From contig NC_013131.1 of NCBI RefSeq assembly GCF_000024025.1, positions 4,154,001 to 4,218,000 on the forward strand: 64,000 nt of DNA. Reading direction: 5' to 3'. This stretch comes from Catenulispora acidiphila DSM 44928. GTDB taxonomy: Bacteria > Actinomycetota > Actinomycetes > Streptomycetales > Catenulisporaceae. The position numbers and the translations under genes were made by a program. Positions 26,134 to 34,152 of this stretch are shown here, in pieces. Every line of letters starts with the position of its first letter. Position 1 is the stretch's first letter. The notes beneath the pieces were generated by a model. It worked only from the letters and a program-made list of their open reading frames with translations, was not told the DNA's origin and ran no database searches.

Positions 26134-28080
26134 ATGTTCAGCAGCAGGCACAGCAGACCCCTGGCAGCTTCCTTGGGAGCCGTCGCTCTTGTCGCCGGCG
26201 CGGCCGGCGCCCTCGTCGCGCCGCGGCCCGCCGCCGCCGCGACGGCCGCAACAGCGGTGTCGGTCTGGGAGACCACCGCGGACCGGAGCCAGTTGCTCAG
26301 TCCCCAGGCCGGCACGGCGTTCAACGCCGGGGGCGGCTCGGCGAGCCAGACCATCACGGTCAACCCCGGGACCGCCTACCAGAGCATGACCGGCTTCGGC
26401 GCGTCGTTCACCGACTCCTCGGCGTGGCTGGTGGCGAACTCGCCGCAGCGCTCGGCGATCATGACGAAGCTGTTCGACCCGAACCAAGGCATCGGACTGA
26501 GCTTCCTGCGCCAGCCCATCGGGGCGTCCGACTTCTCGCTGTCGCAGTACAGCTACGACGACATGCCTTCGGGCCAGACCGACCCGACGCTCGCGCACTT
26601 CTCGATCAGCCACGACAACGCCTACATCATCCCGGTGCTGAAGCAAGCGTTGCAGCTCAATCCCGCGCTGACCGTCATGGGCACGCCGTGGAGTCCGCCG
26701 GGCTGGATGAAGTCCAGCGGCTCGATGGTCGGCGGCTCGCTGAACGCCTCGAACTACCAGGTCTACGCCAACTACCTCATCAAATTCGCCCAGGCCTACC
26801 AGGCAGCCGGCGTCCCGGTCGCGCTGTTGACCCCGCAGAACGAGCCGGAATACTCCCCGTCGAACTACCCCGGCTCGACCTTCACCAGCGCCCAGGAGAC
26901 CAGCCTCATCGGCAGCAATCTGGGTCCGGCGCTGGCGCCCTCGGGGTTGAGCACGAAGATCATCGGCTACGACCACAACTGGAACGACCCCTCGTTCCCC
27001 GAGACGATCCTTGGCAACTCCACGGCGTCGCAGTACACGGCCGGCACCGCATGGCACTGCTACTCCGGCGACCCCAGCGCCCAGAGCACGGTCCACAACG
27101 CCTACCCGGGCAAGGACACGTACTTCACCGAGTGCTCCGGCTCGCAGTCCTCGAACCCCGCGAACACCTTCGCCGACAGCCTGGACTGGCAGACCGAGAA
27201 CCTGATCATCGGCGCCACCCGGAACTGGGCCAAGACGGTCGCGACCTGGAACGTCGCCCTGAACCCGAGCGGCGGCCCGAGCATGAACTGCACCACGTGC
27301 ACCGCGGCGGTGACCGTCGACAACAACGCCGGGACCGCCTCCTACAACGCCGAGTACTACGTGCTCGGCCAGGCGAGCAAGTTCGTGAAGCCCGGCGCCG
27401 TCCGGATCGACTCGAACACCTTCGGCTCGGGGAACCTCGAGGACGTCGCCTTCCGCAACCCCGACGGCTCCAACGCCCTGGTTGTGCTCAACGCGGACAC
27501 CGGCAACTCACACACCTTCAACGTCTCGGAGAACGGCCAGTCGTTCACCTACACGCTGCCCGCTCGGGCGGTCGCGACGTTCACCTGGCCGCAGCTGACC
27601 TCCGGCGGTGGCGGCGGGACCGGCAGCATCGACCCGACGAAGTGGTACGAGGTCGTGAACAGCAACAGCGGCCTGTGCCTCGACGCCGCCGGTTGGGGGA
27701 CCGCGGACGGCACGGCCGTGCAGCAGTGGGCCTGCGGCAGCGGCGGCCAGGCCAACCAGGAATGGCAGTTCCACGCGACGAGTAACGGCTACTACCAGGT
27801 GGTCAACCGCAACGCGCCCAACGAGTCCTGGGACGTGACCGGCGGCCAGGGCGCGACCGCCGACGGCACGCCGATCGAGCTGTGGACCAACGGCAGCGGG
27901 ACGAATCAGCAATGGCTGCCCACGCAATCCGGCAGCGCGTACACGTTCACGGCACGGAACAGCGGCACGGAGTGCCTGGACGTGACCAACCGCGGCACGG
28001 CGAACGGCACACGGATCCAGCAGTGGACGTGCACGGCGGGAGACACCGCCCAGTCGTTCACCTTGGTGCCGATGGCCTGA
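26134..28080 (+). CDS. Secreted GH30 glycosidase with C-terminal ricin-B-type lectin domain
   Basis: A 648-aa exported enzyme with a signal peptide ending near RPAAAAT. The ATG at 26134 is chosen because AAGGAGG (26116-26122) precedes it; an in-frame GTG at 26113 lies before that ribosome-binding site. The GH30 barrel is closely similar to the divergent gene at 22752 (MTGFGASFTDSSA, LRQPIGASDF, TPWSPPGWMK, HCYSGDPSAQ). Acid/base is Glu237 in TPQNEPEY and nucleophile Glu333 in YFTECSG. The binding module differs: after a Gly-rich linker (about 500-510) comes a ricin B beta-trefoil with repeated QQW motifs (about 515-648). Paralogous catalytic domains with different binding modules suggest attack on the same linkage in different matrices. 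Confidence 0.93.
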   Translation: MFSSRHSRPLAASLGAVALVAGAAGALVAPRPAAAATAATAVSVWETTADRSQLLSPQAGTAFNAGGGSASQTITVNPGTAYQSMTGFGASFTDSSAWLVANSPQRSAIMTKLFDPNQGIGLSFLRQPIGASDFSLSQYSYDDMPSGQTDPTLAHFSISHDNAYIIPVLKQALQLNPALTVMGTPWSPPGWMKSSGSMVGGSLNASNYQVYANYLIKFAQAYQAAGVPVALLTPQNEPEYSPSNYPGSTFTSAQETSLIGSNLGPALAPSGLSTKIIGYDHNWNDPSFPETILGNSTASQYTAGTAWHCYSGDPSAQSTVHNAYPGKDTYFTECSGSQSSNPANTFADSLDWQTENLIIGATRNWAKTVATWNVALNPSGGPSMNCTTCTAAVTVDNNAGTASYNAEYYVLGQASKFVKPGAVRIDSNTFGSGNLEDVAFRNPDGSNALVVLNADTGNSHTFNVSENGQSFTYTLPARAVATFTWPQLTSGGGGGTGSIDPTKWYEVVNSNSGLCLDAAGWGTADGTAVQQWACGSGGQANQEWQFHATSNGYYQVVNRNAPNESWDVTGGQGATADGTPIELWTNGSGTNQQWLPTQSGSAYTFTARNSGTECLDVTNRGTANGTRIQQWTCTAGDTAQSFTLVPMA

Positions 28081-28121
28081 CAGGGCTGACGGAGCCCGAC
28101 GGGGCGGAGGGGAACAGGACG

Positions 28122-28161
28122 GCCGAGCTCGCGCCCGGTGGCGACGTGGCGCGAGCTCGGC
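28122..28161 (+). terminator. Strong hairpin terminator after GH30-lectin gene
   Basis: A perfect 14-bp stem, GCCGAGCTCGCGCC with GGCGCGAGCTCGGC, around a 12-nt loop, 41 bp after the stop codon, followed by AGCTTTCCC. Confidence 0.88.
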
Positions 28162-28253
28162 AGCTTTCCCTGCGCGGCGCTGGTTGGGATGCGCCAGTAG
28201 TAAGAACCCTGATTCATTATTCTGCGCACGACGTCGAACCGGCCCACTCACAC

Positions 28254-28287
28254 TGGTCTGAACCAATCTTGTGAATGGTCTTGACCA
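28254..28287 (+). promoter_or_regulatory. Pair of DasR-type elements (dre) / chitinase direct repeats
   Basis: TGGTCTGAACCA (28254-28265) and TGGTCTTGACCA (28276-28287), starts 22 bp apart (two helical turns). They match the 12-bp TGGTCTAGACCA direct repeats of Streptomyces chitinase promoters, the binding site of the GntR regulator DasR. Each is an interrupted palindrome. DasR itself is not in the window. Confidence 0.82.
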
Positions 28288-28309
28288 ATCTTCTCCCCGC
28301 ACGTACAAA
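28281..28309 (+). promoter_or_regulatory. Chitinase promoter (TTGACC-N17-TACAAA)
   Basis: The -35-like TTGACC (28281-28286) and -10-like TACAAA (28304-28309) are separated by 17 bp. The second dre overlaps the -35 box, as in known chitinase promoters, which would give direct repression. Confidence 0.7.
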
Positions 28310-28382
28310 GTGGACACCGGGCCACCCCACGGTTCGGCGAGATGCGCAATCCCCCAGCACCTCTCCCCACTTTGGAGGGCTC

Positions 28383-29693
28383 ATGCGGATCGGAAAACGG
28401 AACCTTCGCGCAGCACTGACAGCCGGCTCGGCGTTCGCGCTGGCAGCCGGCGCGGCCGTCCTCGCGGTGGCTGCGGCTCCCAGTGCACAGGCCGCCACGT
28501 GCGCCGCGCCGTGGAGTGCCGCCACGGTCTACACCGGCGGCCAGCAGGCCAGCGAGAACGGGACCAACTACACCGCCAACTGGTGGACGCAGGGCAACGA
28601 CCCGGCGACCAACAACGGCGGATCCGGCACCGGACAACCGTGGACGTCCAACGGCGCGTGCACCGGCGGTACCGGCGGCGGCACAGGCGGCACAGGCGGT
28701 GGCACCGGCGGCGGAACCGGCGGCACCGGTGGCGGAACGGGCGGGGTGAGCGGCCTGCTGCTCAGCCCGTACAAGGACGTCACCGTCAACATGAACTGGA
28801 ACACCTACCAGATGCAGTCGGCGGTGACCGGGTCCGTCATACCGGTAGTCGGTTCCGGAAGCCTGGTGTCGCAGTACGTTCCGAAGCTGCCCGCGATCAC
28901 CCTGGCGTTCGCCACCGGCTCCTGCGGCAGCGAGACCTGGGGCGGCGTCCCGGCTGCCAACTTCGCCTCGGAGAACGTGGCCCAACTGCACGCCGCCAAC
29001 CTGAACTACGTCGTGTCGACCGGCGGCGCCGCCGGCAGTTTCACCTGCGCCTCGGCGTCCGGCATGAAGTCCTTCATCGCCCGCTACGCCAGCTCGAACC
29101 TGGTCGGCATCGACTTCGACATCGAAGGCGGCCAGAGCGCGTCGGACATCCAGAACCTCGTCGCCTCCGCGGTCGGAGCCCAGTCGCAGTACCCGAACCT
29201 GCAGTTCTCCTTCACCCTGGCCACCCTCGGGGCCTCCGACGGCAGCTACGGCGGAGTGAACTCCCTCGGCAACACGGTCGTGCAGGCCGTCCGCGGCTCC
29301 AGCCTGAACCACTACGTCATCAACCTGATGACCATGGACTACGGCAGCGCCTCCAGCAGCGTGTGCGTCGTCTCCGGCGGCACCTGCCAGATGGCCCAGT
29401 CGGCGATCCAGGCGGTGAAGAACCTCGAGCACACCTACGCAATCCCGGCCAGCAAGATCGCCGTCACCCCGATGATCGGCATGAACGACGCCACCAGCGA
29501 GATCTTCACCGTCGCCGACGTCAACACCCTGTCGTCCTACGCCGTCAGCAACGGCCTGGCCGGCCTTCACTACTGGTCACTGGACCGAGACACCCCCTGC
29601 TCAAGCTCCTACGCGTCCCCCACCTGCAACTCCGTCCCCAGCACGACCCCGCTGCAATACACCAAGCAGTTCATGAGCGACACCGGGCACTGA
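28383..29693 (+). CDS. Secreted GH18 chitinase with N-terminal CBM5/12
   Basis: A 436-aa exported protein. The signal peptide ends near PSAQAAT. A CBM5/12 chitin-binding domain (about 39-93; WSAATVYTGGQQASENG, YTANWWTQGNDP) is followed by a Gly/Thr linker (about 94-122). The GH18 catalytic domain has the DxDxE signature in LVGIDFDIEGG (Asp244, Asp246, Glu248), plus VSTGGAAGSF and LHYWSLDRD. This is the compact bacterial chitinase type that often lacks the alpha+beta insertion. ATG at 28383 is preceded by GGAGGG; a longer frame from 28275 would read through the promoter. Induced by chitin breakdown products through DasR if the upstream dre pair is functional. Confidence 0.94.
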   Translation: MRIGKRNLRAALTAGSAFALAAGAAVLAVAAAPSAQAATCAAPWSAATVYTGGQQASENGTNYTANWWTQGNDPATNNGGSGTGQPWTSNGACTGGTGGGTGGTGGGTGGGTGGTGGGTGGVSGLLLSPYKDVTVNMNWNTYQMQSAVTGSVIPVVGSGSLVSQYVPKLPAITLAFATGSCGSETWGGVPAANFASENVAQLHAANLNYVVSTGGAAGSFTCASASGMKSFIARYASSNLVGIDFDIEGGQSASDIQNLVASAVGAQSQYPNLQFSFTLATLGASDGSYGGVNSLGNTVVQAVRGSSLNHYVINLMTMDYGSASSSVCVVSGGTCQMAQSAIQAVKNLEHTYAIPASKIAVTPMIGMNDATSEIFTVADVNTLSSYAVSNGLAGLHYWSLDRDTPCSSSYASPTCNSVPSTTPLQYTKQFMSDTGH

Positions 29694-29703
29694 CCAAGCC
29701 CAC

Positions 29704-29737
29704 GAGCGGACCGCGCGAGTTCCCGCGCGGTCCGCTC
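29704..29737 (+). terminator. Strong hairpin terminator after chitinase
   Basis: A perfect 14-bp stem, GAGCGGACCGCGCG with CGCGCGGTCCGCTC, with a 6-nt loop, 10 bp after the stop codon. An outer AGCCCA/TGGGCT pairing can extend it. Confidence 0.9.
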
Positions 29738-29816
29738 AATCATTGGGCTAGACAGCGGGCAAAGCCTTATGCGCTTAACTCCCGCATCCACGTCCGATCC
29801 GACGACGACCCCTGAG

Positions 29817-29837
29817 CTTAAAGGTTAAGTGCTTAAG
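29817..29837 (+). promoter_or_regulatory. CTTAA-type operator cluster upstream of GH5 gene
   Basis: Three overlapping half-sites: CTTAA-AGG-TTAAG (29817-29829) and TTAAG-TG-CTTAA (29825-29836). A weaker CTTATGCGCTTAA lies at 29766-29778. The same CTTAA...TTAAG palindromes recur before the ABC/GH2/LacI operon (31661-31674; 31793-31806), suggesting that one LacI controls both units. Confidence 0.65.
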
Positions 29838-29932
29838 GGGATCCGAGCCTTGATTCCCTGGAACTTTCACCGCCTCCGGACCGCCACTTCAGTCCGGACC
29901 AGTGCGTTCCCGACGGGCCTGGCTACGTGCCC

Positions 29933-29961
29933 TTGTTGCCCGTTGGCACGGTGTCTACGTT
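29933..29961 (+). promoter_or_regulatory. Candidate GH5 promoter (TTGTTG-N17-TACGTT)
   Basis: -35-like TTGTTG and -10-like TACGTT, 17 bp apart, ending 37 bp before the ATG at 29999. The -10 is identical to that of the ABC operon promoter at 31725-31754. Confidence 0.45.
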
Positions 29962-29998
29962 TCGCCGCGACATCCATCCTCATTGTCAGGAGCGGCGT

Positions 29999-31576
29999 AT
30001 GCGACATCCGTTCTCCCTCTTCAGATCTGCCCGCAGCCGGGCGGTTTCGGCCGTGGCCGCGGTCGCGGTGATCACTATCGCGGGCGCCGGGGCTGTGGTG
30101 GCGCTTCCGCGAGCCGCGCAGGCGGCCGGGGCGACGCAGTGTCAGGTTTTGTACTCGGTGGCCAATGACTGGGGCAGTGGCTTCAGCACGAACGTCAGCA
30201 TCACGAACCTCGGTGCGCCGTGGACGAGCTGGACTCTCGGCTACTCCTACGCCGGGAACCAGACGCTGTCCTCGGGCTGGAACGGGTCCTGGACCCAGTC
30301 CGGCAAGGCCGTGACGGTCACGAGCATGTCGTGGAACGGCGCCGTGGCCACCAACGGCACCGTCACCCCGGCGGCGAACTTCACCTACAGCGGTGCGAAC
30401 GCCGCCCCGACGGCGTTCACCGTCAACGGAGTCCTGTGCGGCGGGCCCGGCTCGCCGCCTCCGACGTCCACCCCCAGCACCTCGCCCTCAACCTCGCCGA
30501 GCAGCACGCCGAGCACGCCGCCGAGCAGCCCGCCGCCGGGGACGCCCGCCCCGCAGCTTCACGTCTCCGGAAACCACCTGGTCACCTCGGCCGGCGCGAC
30601 CTACCGTCTCCTGGGCGTCAACCGCTCCAGCGGCGAGTTCGCCTGCGTCCAGGGCAAGGGCATGTGGGACGGGCCGGCGGACCAGGCCACGATCGATGCG
30701 ATGAAGACCTGGAACATCCACGTTGTGCGCATCCCGCTGAACGAGGAGTGCTGGCTGGGCAACAGCGACGTCCCCGCGGGCGGTACCGTCGGCGCCGCGT
30801 ATCAGAAGGCGGTCAAGGACTACACCGATCTGTTGGTGGCCAACGGCATCAACGTGATCCTGGACCTGCACTGGACCTACGGCCAGTACACCGGCCCGAG
30901 CTCGGCGTGCGCCGACGCGCTGGCCGCGTGCCAGAAGCCGATGCCGGACGCGCAGTACACCCCGACGTTCTGGAAGCAGGTCGCCACCGCGTTCAAGGGT
31001 GACAACGCAGTGCTCTTCGACCTGTTCAACGAGCCCTATCCGGACGCCGCGAACAACTTCTCCAACGCCACCGAGGCCTGGACGTGCCTGCGCGACGGCG
31101 GAACCTGCACCGGCATCACCTACCCGGTCGCCGGCATGCAATCGCTGGTCGACGCGGTCCGCGCCACCGGTGCCACCAACGTCGTCATGACCGGCGGCCT
31201 GACCTGGACCAACGACCTGAGCCAGTGGCTGGCCTACGAGCCGAAGGATCCCACCGGCAACCTGGTCGCCTCCTGGCACTCCTACAACTTCAACGGCTGC
31301 ATCACCACCTCCTGCTGGAACTCCACTATCGGCGCCGTGGCCGCGAAGGTGCCGGTCCAGGCCGGCGAGATCGGCCAGAACAACTGCAACCACGACTACA
31401 TCGACCAGGTGATGGCCTGGGCGGACGCCAACGGCGTCGGCTACTCGGCGTGGACGTGGAACCCCTGGGGCGTCTGCAACAGCAACGGCAACGACCTGAT
31501 CACCGACTGGAGCGGCACACCCACCGCCACCTACGGCCAGGGATACCAAGCGCATCTGCTCACCCAAAAGCCCTGA
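29999..31576 (+). CDS. Secreted GH5 endoglucanase/mannanase with N-terminal CBM2
   Basis: A 525-aa exported enzyme. The signal peptide ends near ALPRAAQA; ATG at 29999 has AGGAG upstream. CBM2 (about 45-148) begins QCQVLYSVANDWGSGF and contains WTLGYSYAGNQ and SSGWNGSWTQSG. A Pro/Ser/Thr linker (about 150-184) leads to a GH5 barrel with RLLGVNRSS, HVVRIPLNEECW, DLHWTYG, acid/base Glu345 in DLFNEPY, and nucleophile Glu457 in VQAGEIGQ. Family GH5 covers cellulases and mannanases. The downstream beta-mannosidase and shared CTTAA operators favour mannan or glucomannan, but CBM2 mostly binds crystalline cellulose, so beta-1,4-glucanase activity is equally possible. Confidence 0.92.
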   Translation: MRHPFSLFRSARSRAVSAVAAVAVITIAGAGAVVALPRAAQAAGATQCQVLYSVANDWGSGFSTNVSITNLGAPWTSWTLGYSYAGNQTLSSGWNGSWTQSGKAVTVTSMSWNGAVATNGTVTPAANFTYSGANAAPTAFTVNGVLCGGPGSPPPTSTPSTSPSTSPSSTPSTPPSSPPPGTPAPQLHVSGNHLVTSAGATYRLLGVNRSSGEFACVQGKGMWDGPADQATIDAMKTWNIHVVRIPLNEECWLGNSDVPAGGTVGAAYQKAVKDYTDLLVANGINVILDLHWTYGQYTGPSSACADALAACQKPMPDAQYTPTFWKQVATAFKGDNAVLFDLFNEPYPDAANNFSNATEAWTCLRDGGTCTGITYPVAGMQSLVDAVRATGATNVVMTGGLTWTNDLSQWLAYEPKDPTGNLVASWHSYNFNGCITTSCWNSTIGAVAAKVPVQAGEIGQNNCNHDYIDQVMAWADANGVGYSAWTWNPWGVCNSNGNDLITDWSGTPTATYGQGYQAHLLTQKP

Positions 31577-31610
31577 TTCCCGACCCCTACCGAGCCACAA
31601 ACGGCGTCGG

Positions 31611-31641
31611 CGCTGGAGCGTTCCCTCGGAGCGCTCCAGCG
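31611..31641 (+). terminator. Hairpin terminator after GH5 gene
   Basis: A 10-bp perfect stem, CGCTGGAGCG with CGCTCCAGCG, around an 11-nt loop, 34 bp after the stop; an outer ACGGC/GCCGT pair may extend it. The CTTAA operator at 31661 follows closely. Confidence 0.75.
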
Positions 31642-31660
31642 TTCGGCGGCCGTCAAAACG

Positions 31661-31674
31661 CTTAAACACTTAAG
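31661..31674. promoter_or_regulatory. Candidate LacI operator (CTTAA-ACAC-TTAAG)
   Basis: A perfect 14-bp inverted repeat with 5-bp arms, about 50 bp upstream of the probable ABC operon promoter. The best-preserved copy of the CTTAA motif family. Confidence 0.7.
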
Positions 31675-31724
31675 CTCATCAGGACCCGTAGGTAACGAAA
31701 AGGTTTCGGTGACCTCTGAGGTTC

Positions 31725-31754
31725 TTGACGCTCTGCGCAGCTGACGCCTACGTT
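31725..31754 (+). promoter_or_regulatory. Candidate promoter of ABC/GH2/LacI operon (TTGACG-N18-TACGTT)
   Basis: A near-consensus -35 TTGACG and -10 TACGTT, 18 bp apart, about 100 bp upstream of the binding-protein start. Confidence 0.55.
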
Positions 31755-31792
31755 CCTCGCCATCGGAGTCGACCGCTGCTTCGTCTCTGAAC

Positions 31793-31806
31793 CTTAAACG
31801 TATAAG
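31793..31806. promoter_or_regulatory. Candidate LacI operator downstream of the promoter (CTTAAACGTATAAG)
   Basis: Matches the 31661 site at 11 of 14 positions and keeps CTTA...TAAG symmetry. It lies downstream of the probable -10, in road-block position, 48 bp before the operon's first ATG. With the 31661 site it could form a repression loop of about 130 bp. Confidence 0.65.
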
Positions 31807-31854
31807 AGACGGCGGTCACAACCCCTCAACGATCAATGATTCCGGAGATGGCAC

Positions 31855-33180
31855 ATGAGGAAGCGAACAACGGTCCTGGCCGCCGTGATCACGGCCTGCG
31901 CCCTGGCTCTGGCCGCCTGCTCCGGCGGCGCCCACGGCACCGGCGGCAGCGCCGCCGCCACCGCCACCGACCCGGCCGGCGTGAGCGGCGACATCACGGT
32001 CCTGACTCACAAGACCGACCTCGCCGCCGACGGCACCCTGGCCCGCTACGCCGCGGAGTTCAACAAGATCTATCCGAACGTGCACGTCAAGTTCGAACCC
32101 GTCGTCGACTACGAAGGCGACGTGAAGATCCGCCTCAACAGCAGCGACTACGGCGATGTGCTGATGATCCCGGCCTCGGTCCCGGTCGCGGACTACCCCA
32201 AGTTCTTCGCCCCGCTCGGCACCCCCGCCGACCTGGACCAGAAGTACCGCTTCATCGACCACGGCACGTACAGCGGCCAGGTGTACGGCATAGCCATCAA
32301 CGGCAACGCCACCGGCATGGTCTACAACAAGACGGTGTGGCAGCAGGCCGGCGTCACCAGCTGGCCCACCACGCCCGACCAGTTCCTCGCCGACCTGCAG
32401 GCGATCAAGACCAAGACCCAGGCCACCCCGCTCTACACGGTCTACCACGAGGGCTGGCCGATGACCGCCTGGCAGTCCTACCTCGGCGAGCTCAGCTGCG
32501 ATCCCAAGGCCTCCGACGACCTCGCCACCGACGCCGCGCCCTGGGGTCCGGGCAAGGAGCTCAACCAGATCGACACGATGCTCTACAACGTCGTCCACAA
32601 TCAGCTCACTGAGAAGGACCCGACGACGACGGCCTGGGACGCCGCCAAGAGCGGCATGGGCTCGGGCAAGATCGGCACGCTGGCGCTGGCCTCCTGGGCG
32701 GTCTCCCAGATGCAGCTGGCCGCCAAGACCGCCGGCGCCGACCCCGCCAGCATCGGCTTCATGCCCTACCCGACGCAGGTCGGCGGACACTTCTGCTCCG
32801 TGGTCTCGCCGGACTACATGGAGGCCGTGAGCATCCACTCCCAGCACAAGGCCGCGGCGCGCGCCTGGGTCGACTGGTTTGTCGACAAGTGCACCTACGC
32901 TCAGGACCAGGGTCTGCTCCCGACGTTGAAGACCGGGGCGATGCCGCCGGAGCTGGCCGCGTACCAGAGTGCCGGCGTGCAGTTCATCGAGCTCGCGCAG
33001 AACGCCAACACGCAGATCTCCACCATCGACAACGATTCCGAGATCGGTCTGCAGAAGCCGGACTACCGGCAGCACATCGTGGACTTGGCGCGCGGCGCCG
33101 CCGGCGGGAGTCTGGACGGTTATTTCGCCGACCTGGACAAGAAATGGGCGGCAGCCGTGAAGACCGCCGCCGGGTCCTGA
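31855..33180 (+). CDS. ABC transporter sugar-binding lipoprotein (mannan/glucan set)
   Basis: A 441-aa lipoprotein. The lipobox ALAAC places the acylated Cys at 22, followed by a Gly/Ala/Thr-rich spacer. It reads as a family 1 solute-binding protein: TDLAADGTLARYAAEFNKIYPNV, YGIAINGNATGMVYNKTVW and WAVSQMQLAAKTA. First gene of an operon with two permeases directly downstream (6-bp gap, then 4-bp overlaps). Captures oligosaccharides made by secreted glycosidases; beta-mannosides are likely given the operon's GH2 enzyme (inference). As in other actinobacterial sugar ABC systems, no ATPase gene is present and a shared MsiK-type ATPase encoded elsewhere may serve it. Confidence 0.93.
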   Translation: MRKRTTVLAAVITACALALAACSGGAHGTGGSAAATATDPAGVSGDITVLTHKTDLAADGTLARYAAEFNKIYPNVHVKFEPVVDYEGDVKIRLNSSDYGDVLMIPASVPVADYPKFFAPLGTPADLDQKYRFIDHGTYSGQVYGIAINGNATGMVYNKTVWQQAGVTSWPTTPDQFLADLQAIKTKTQATPLYTVYHEGWPMTAWQSYLGELSCDPKASDDLATDAAPWGPGKELNQIDTMLYNVVHNQLTEKDPTTTAWDAAKSGMGSGKIGTLALASWAVSQMQLAAKTAGADPASIGFMPYPTQVGGHFCSVVSPDYMEAVSIHSQHKAAARAWVDWFVDKCTYAQDQGLLPTLKTGAMPPELAAYQSAGVQFIELAQNANTQISTIDNDSEIGLQKPDYRQHIVDLARGAAGGSLDGYFADLDKKWAAAVKTAAGS

Positions 33181-33186
33181 TCTGAG

Positions 33187-34152
33187 ATGACCGACCGACA
33201 CGACGTCGTCGAGGCTCCGGCGGGCCTCGACGACCGGATCCCCTTGCCGGCGGCGGGCCGGCCGCGAAACGCGCGCCGGCCTCGGCGCGGACTGCTCACG
33301 CGCGCGACGCCGTGGCTGTTCCTGGCTGTCCCGCTCGTTTTGCTGGCGACGTTCACCTACACGCCGATCGCGAACATGCTCTACTACAGCTTCACCGACT
33401 GGGACGGCTTCAGCCCCGACCGGCACCTGGTGGGCTCGGCGAACTACACCGAGCTGTTCACCCGGCCCGACCTGTTCCGGGTGTTCTTCGTGAGCCTGTT
33501 CTACCTGGCCTCCGGCGCCGTGCAGATGGTGCTGGCGCTGTACTTCGCGACGGTGCTCAGCTTCAACGTCCGGTTCAAGAACTTCTTCAAGGGCGTGCTG
33601 TTCTTCCCCTACCTGATCAACGGCGTCGCGATCGGCTTTGTGTTCCTGTACTTCTTCCAGCCCGGCGGAACTCTGGACTCGGTACTGCGCCTGGCCGGGG
33701 TGCACAGCCAGCACCTGTGGCTGGGCGACCCGAAACTGGCCAACTGGTCGCTGGCCGGGGTGTCGCTGTGGCGCTACCTCGGACTGAACTTCGTGCTCTT
33801 CCTCGGCGCGATCCAGTCCATCCCCGGCGACATCTACGAGGCCGCCGACCTGGACGGCGCCAACCGCTGGCACCAGGTCCGGTACCTGATCCTGCCGGGC
33901 ATCCGGCCGGTCGTCAGCCTCGCGGCGATCCTGGTGGTGTCCGGCTCGCTGTCCGTCTTCGAGATCCCGTACATCATGACCGGCGGCGCCGGAGGCACCA
34001 CGACCTTCGTCATCCAGACCGTGAAACTGGCCTTCCAGTTCAACAAGGTCGGCCTGGCCTCCGCCGCGGCGGTGGTGCTGCTGGGCATCGTGCTGGTCGT
34101 CACCTGGGTCCAGCGGCTGCTGGTGCCCGACGAGGGGGTCGATCTCACATGA
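33187..34152 (+). CDS. ABC sugar transporter permease (MalF/UgpA-like)
   Basis: A 321-aa membrane protein with a cytoplasmic basic N-terminus and six predicted transmembrane segments, the first about 37-57 (WLFLAVPLVLLATF). It contains the permease coupling motif EAADLDGANRWHQVRYLILPG, which contacts the ATPase. ATG at 33187 lies 6 bp after the binding-protein stop; its own stop overlaps the next start by ATGA. Confidence 0.95.
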   Translation: MTDRHDVVEAPAGLDDRIPLPAAGRPRNARRPRRGLLTRATPWLFLAVPLVLLATFTYTPIANMLYYSFTDWDGFSPDRHLVGSANYTELFTRPDLFRVFFVSLFYLASGAVQMVLALYFATVLSFNVRFKNFFKGVLFFPYLINGVAIGFVFLYFFQPGGTLDSVLRLAGVHSQHLWLGDPKLANWSLAGVSLWRYLGLNFVLFLGAIQSIPGDIYEAADLDGANRWHQVRYLILPGIRPVVSLAAILVVSGSLSVFEIPYIMTGGAGGTTTFVIQTVKLAFQFNKVGLASAAAVVLLGIVLVVTWVQRLLVPDEGVDLT

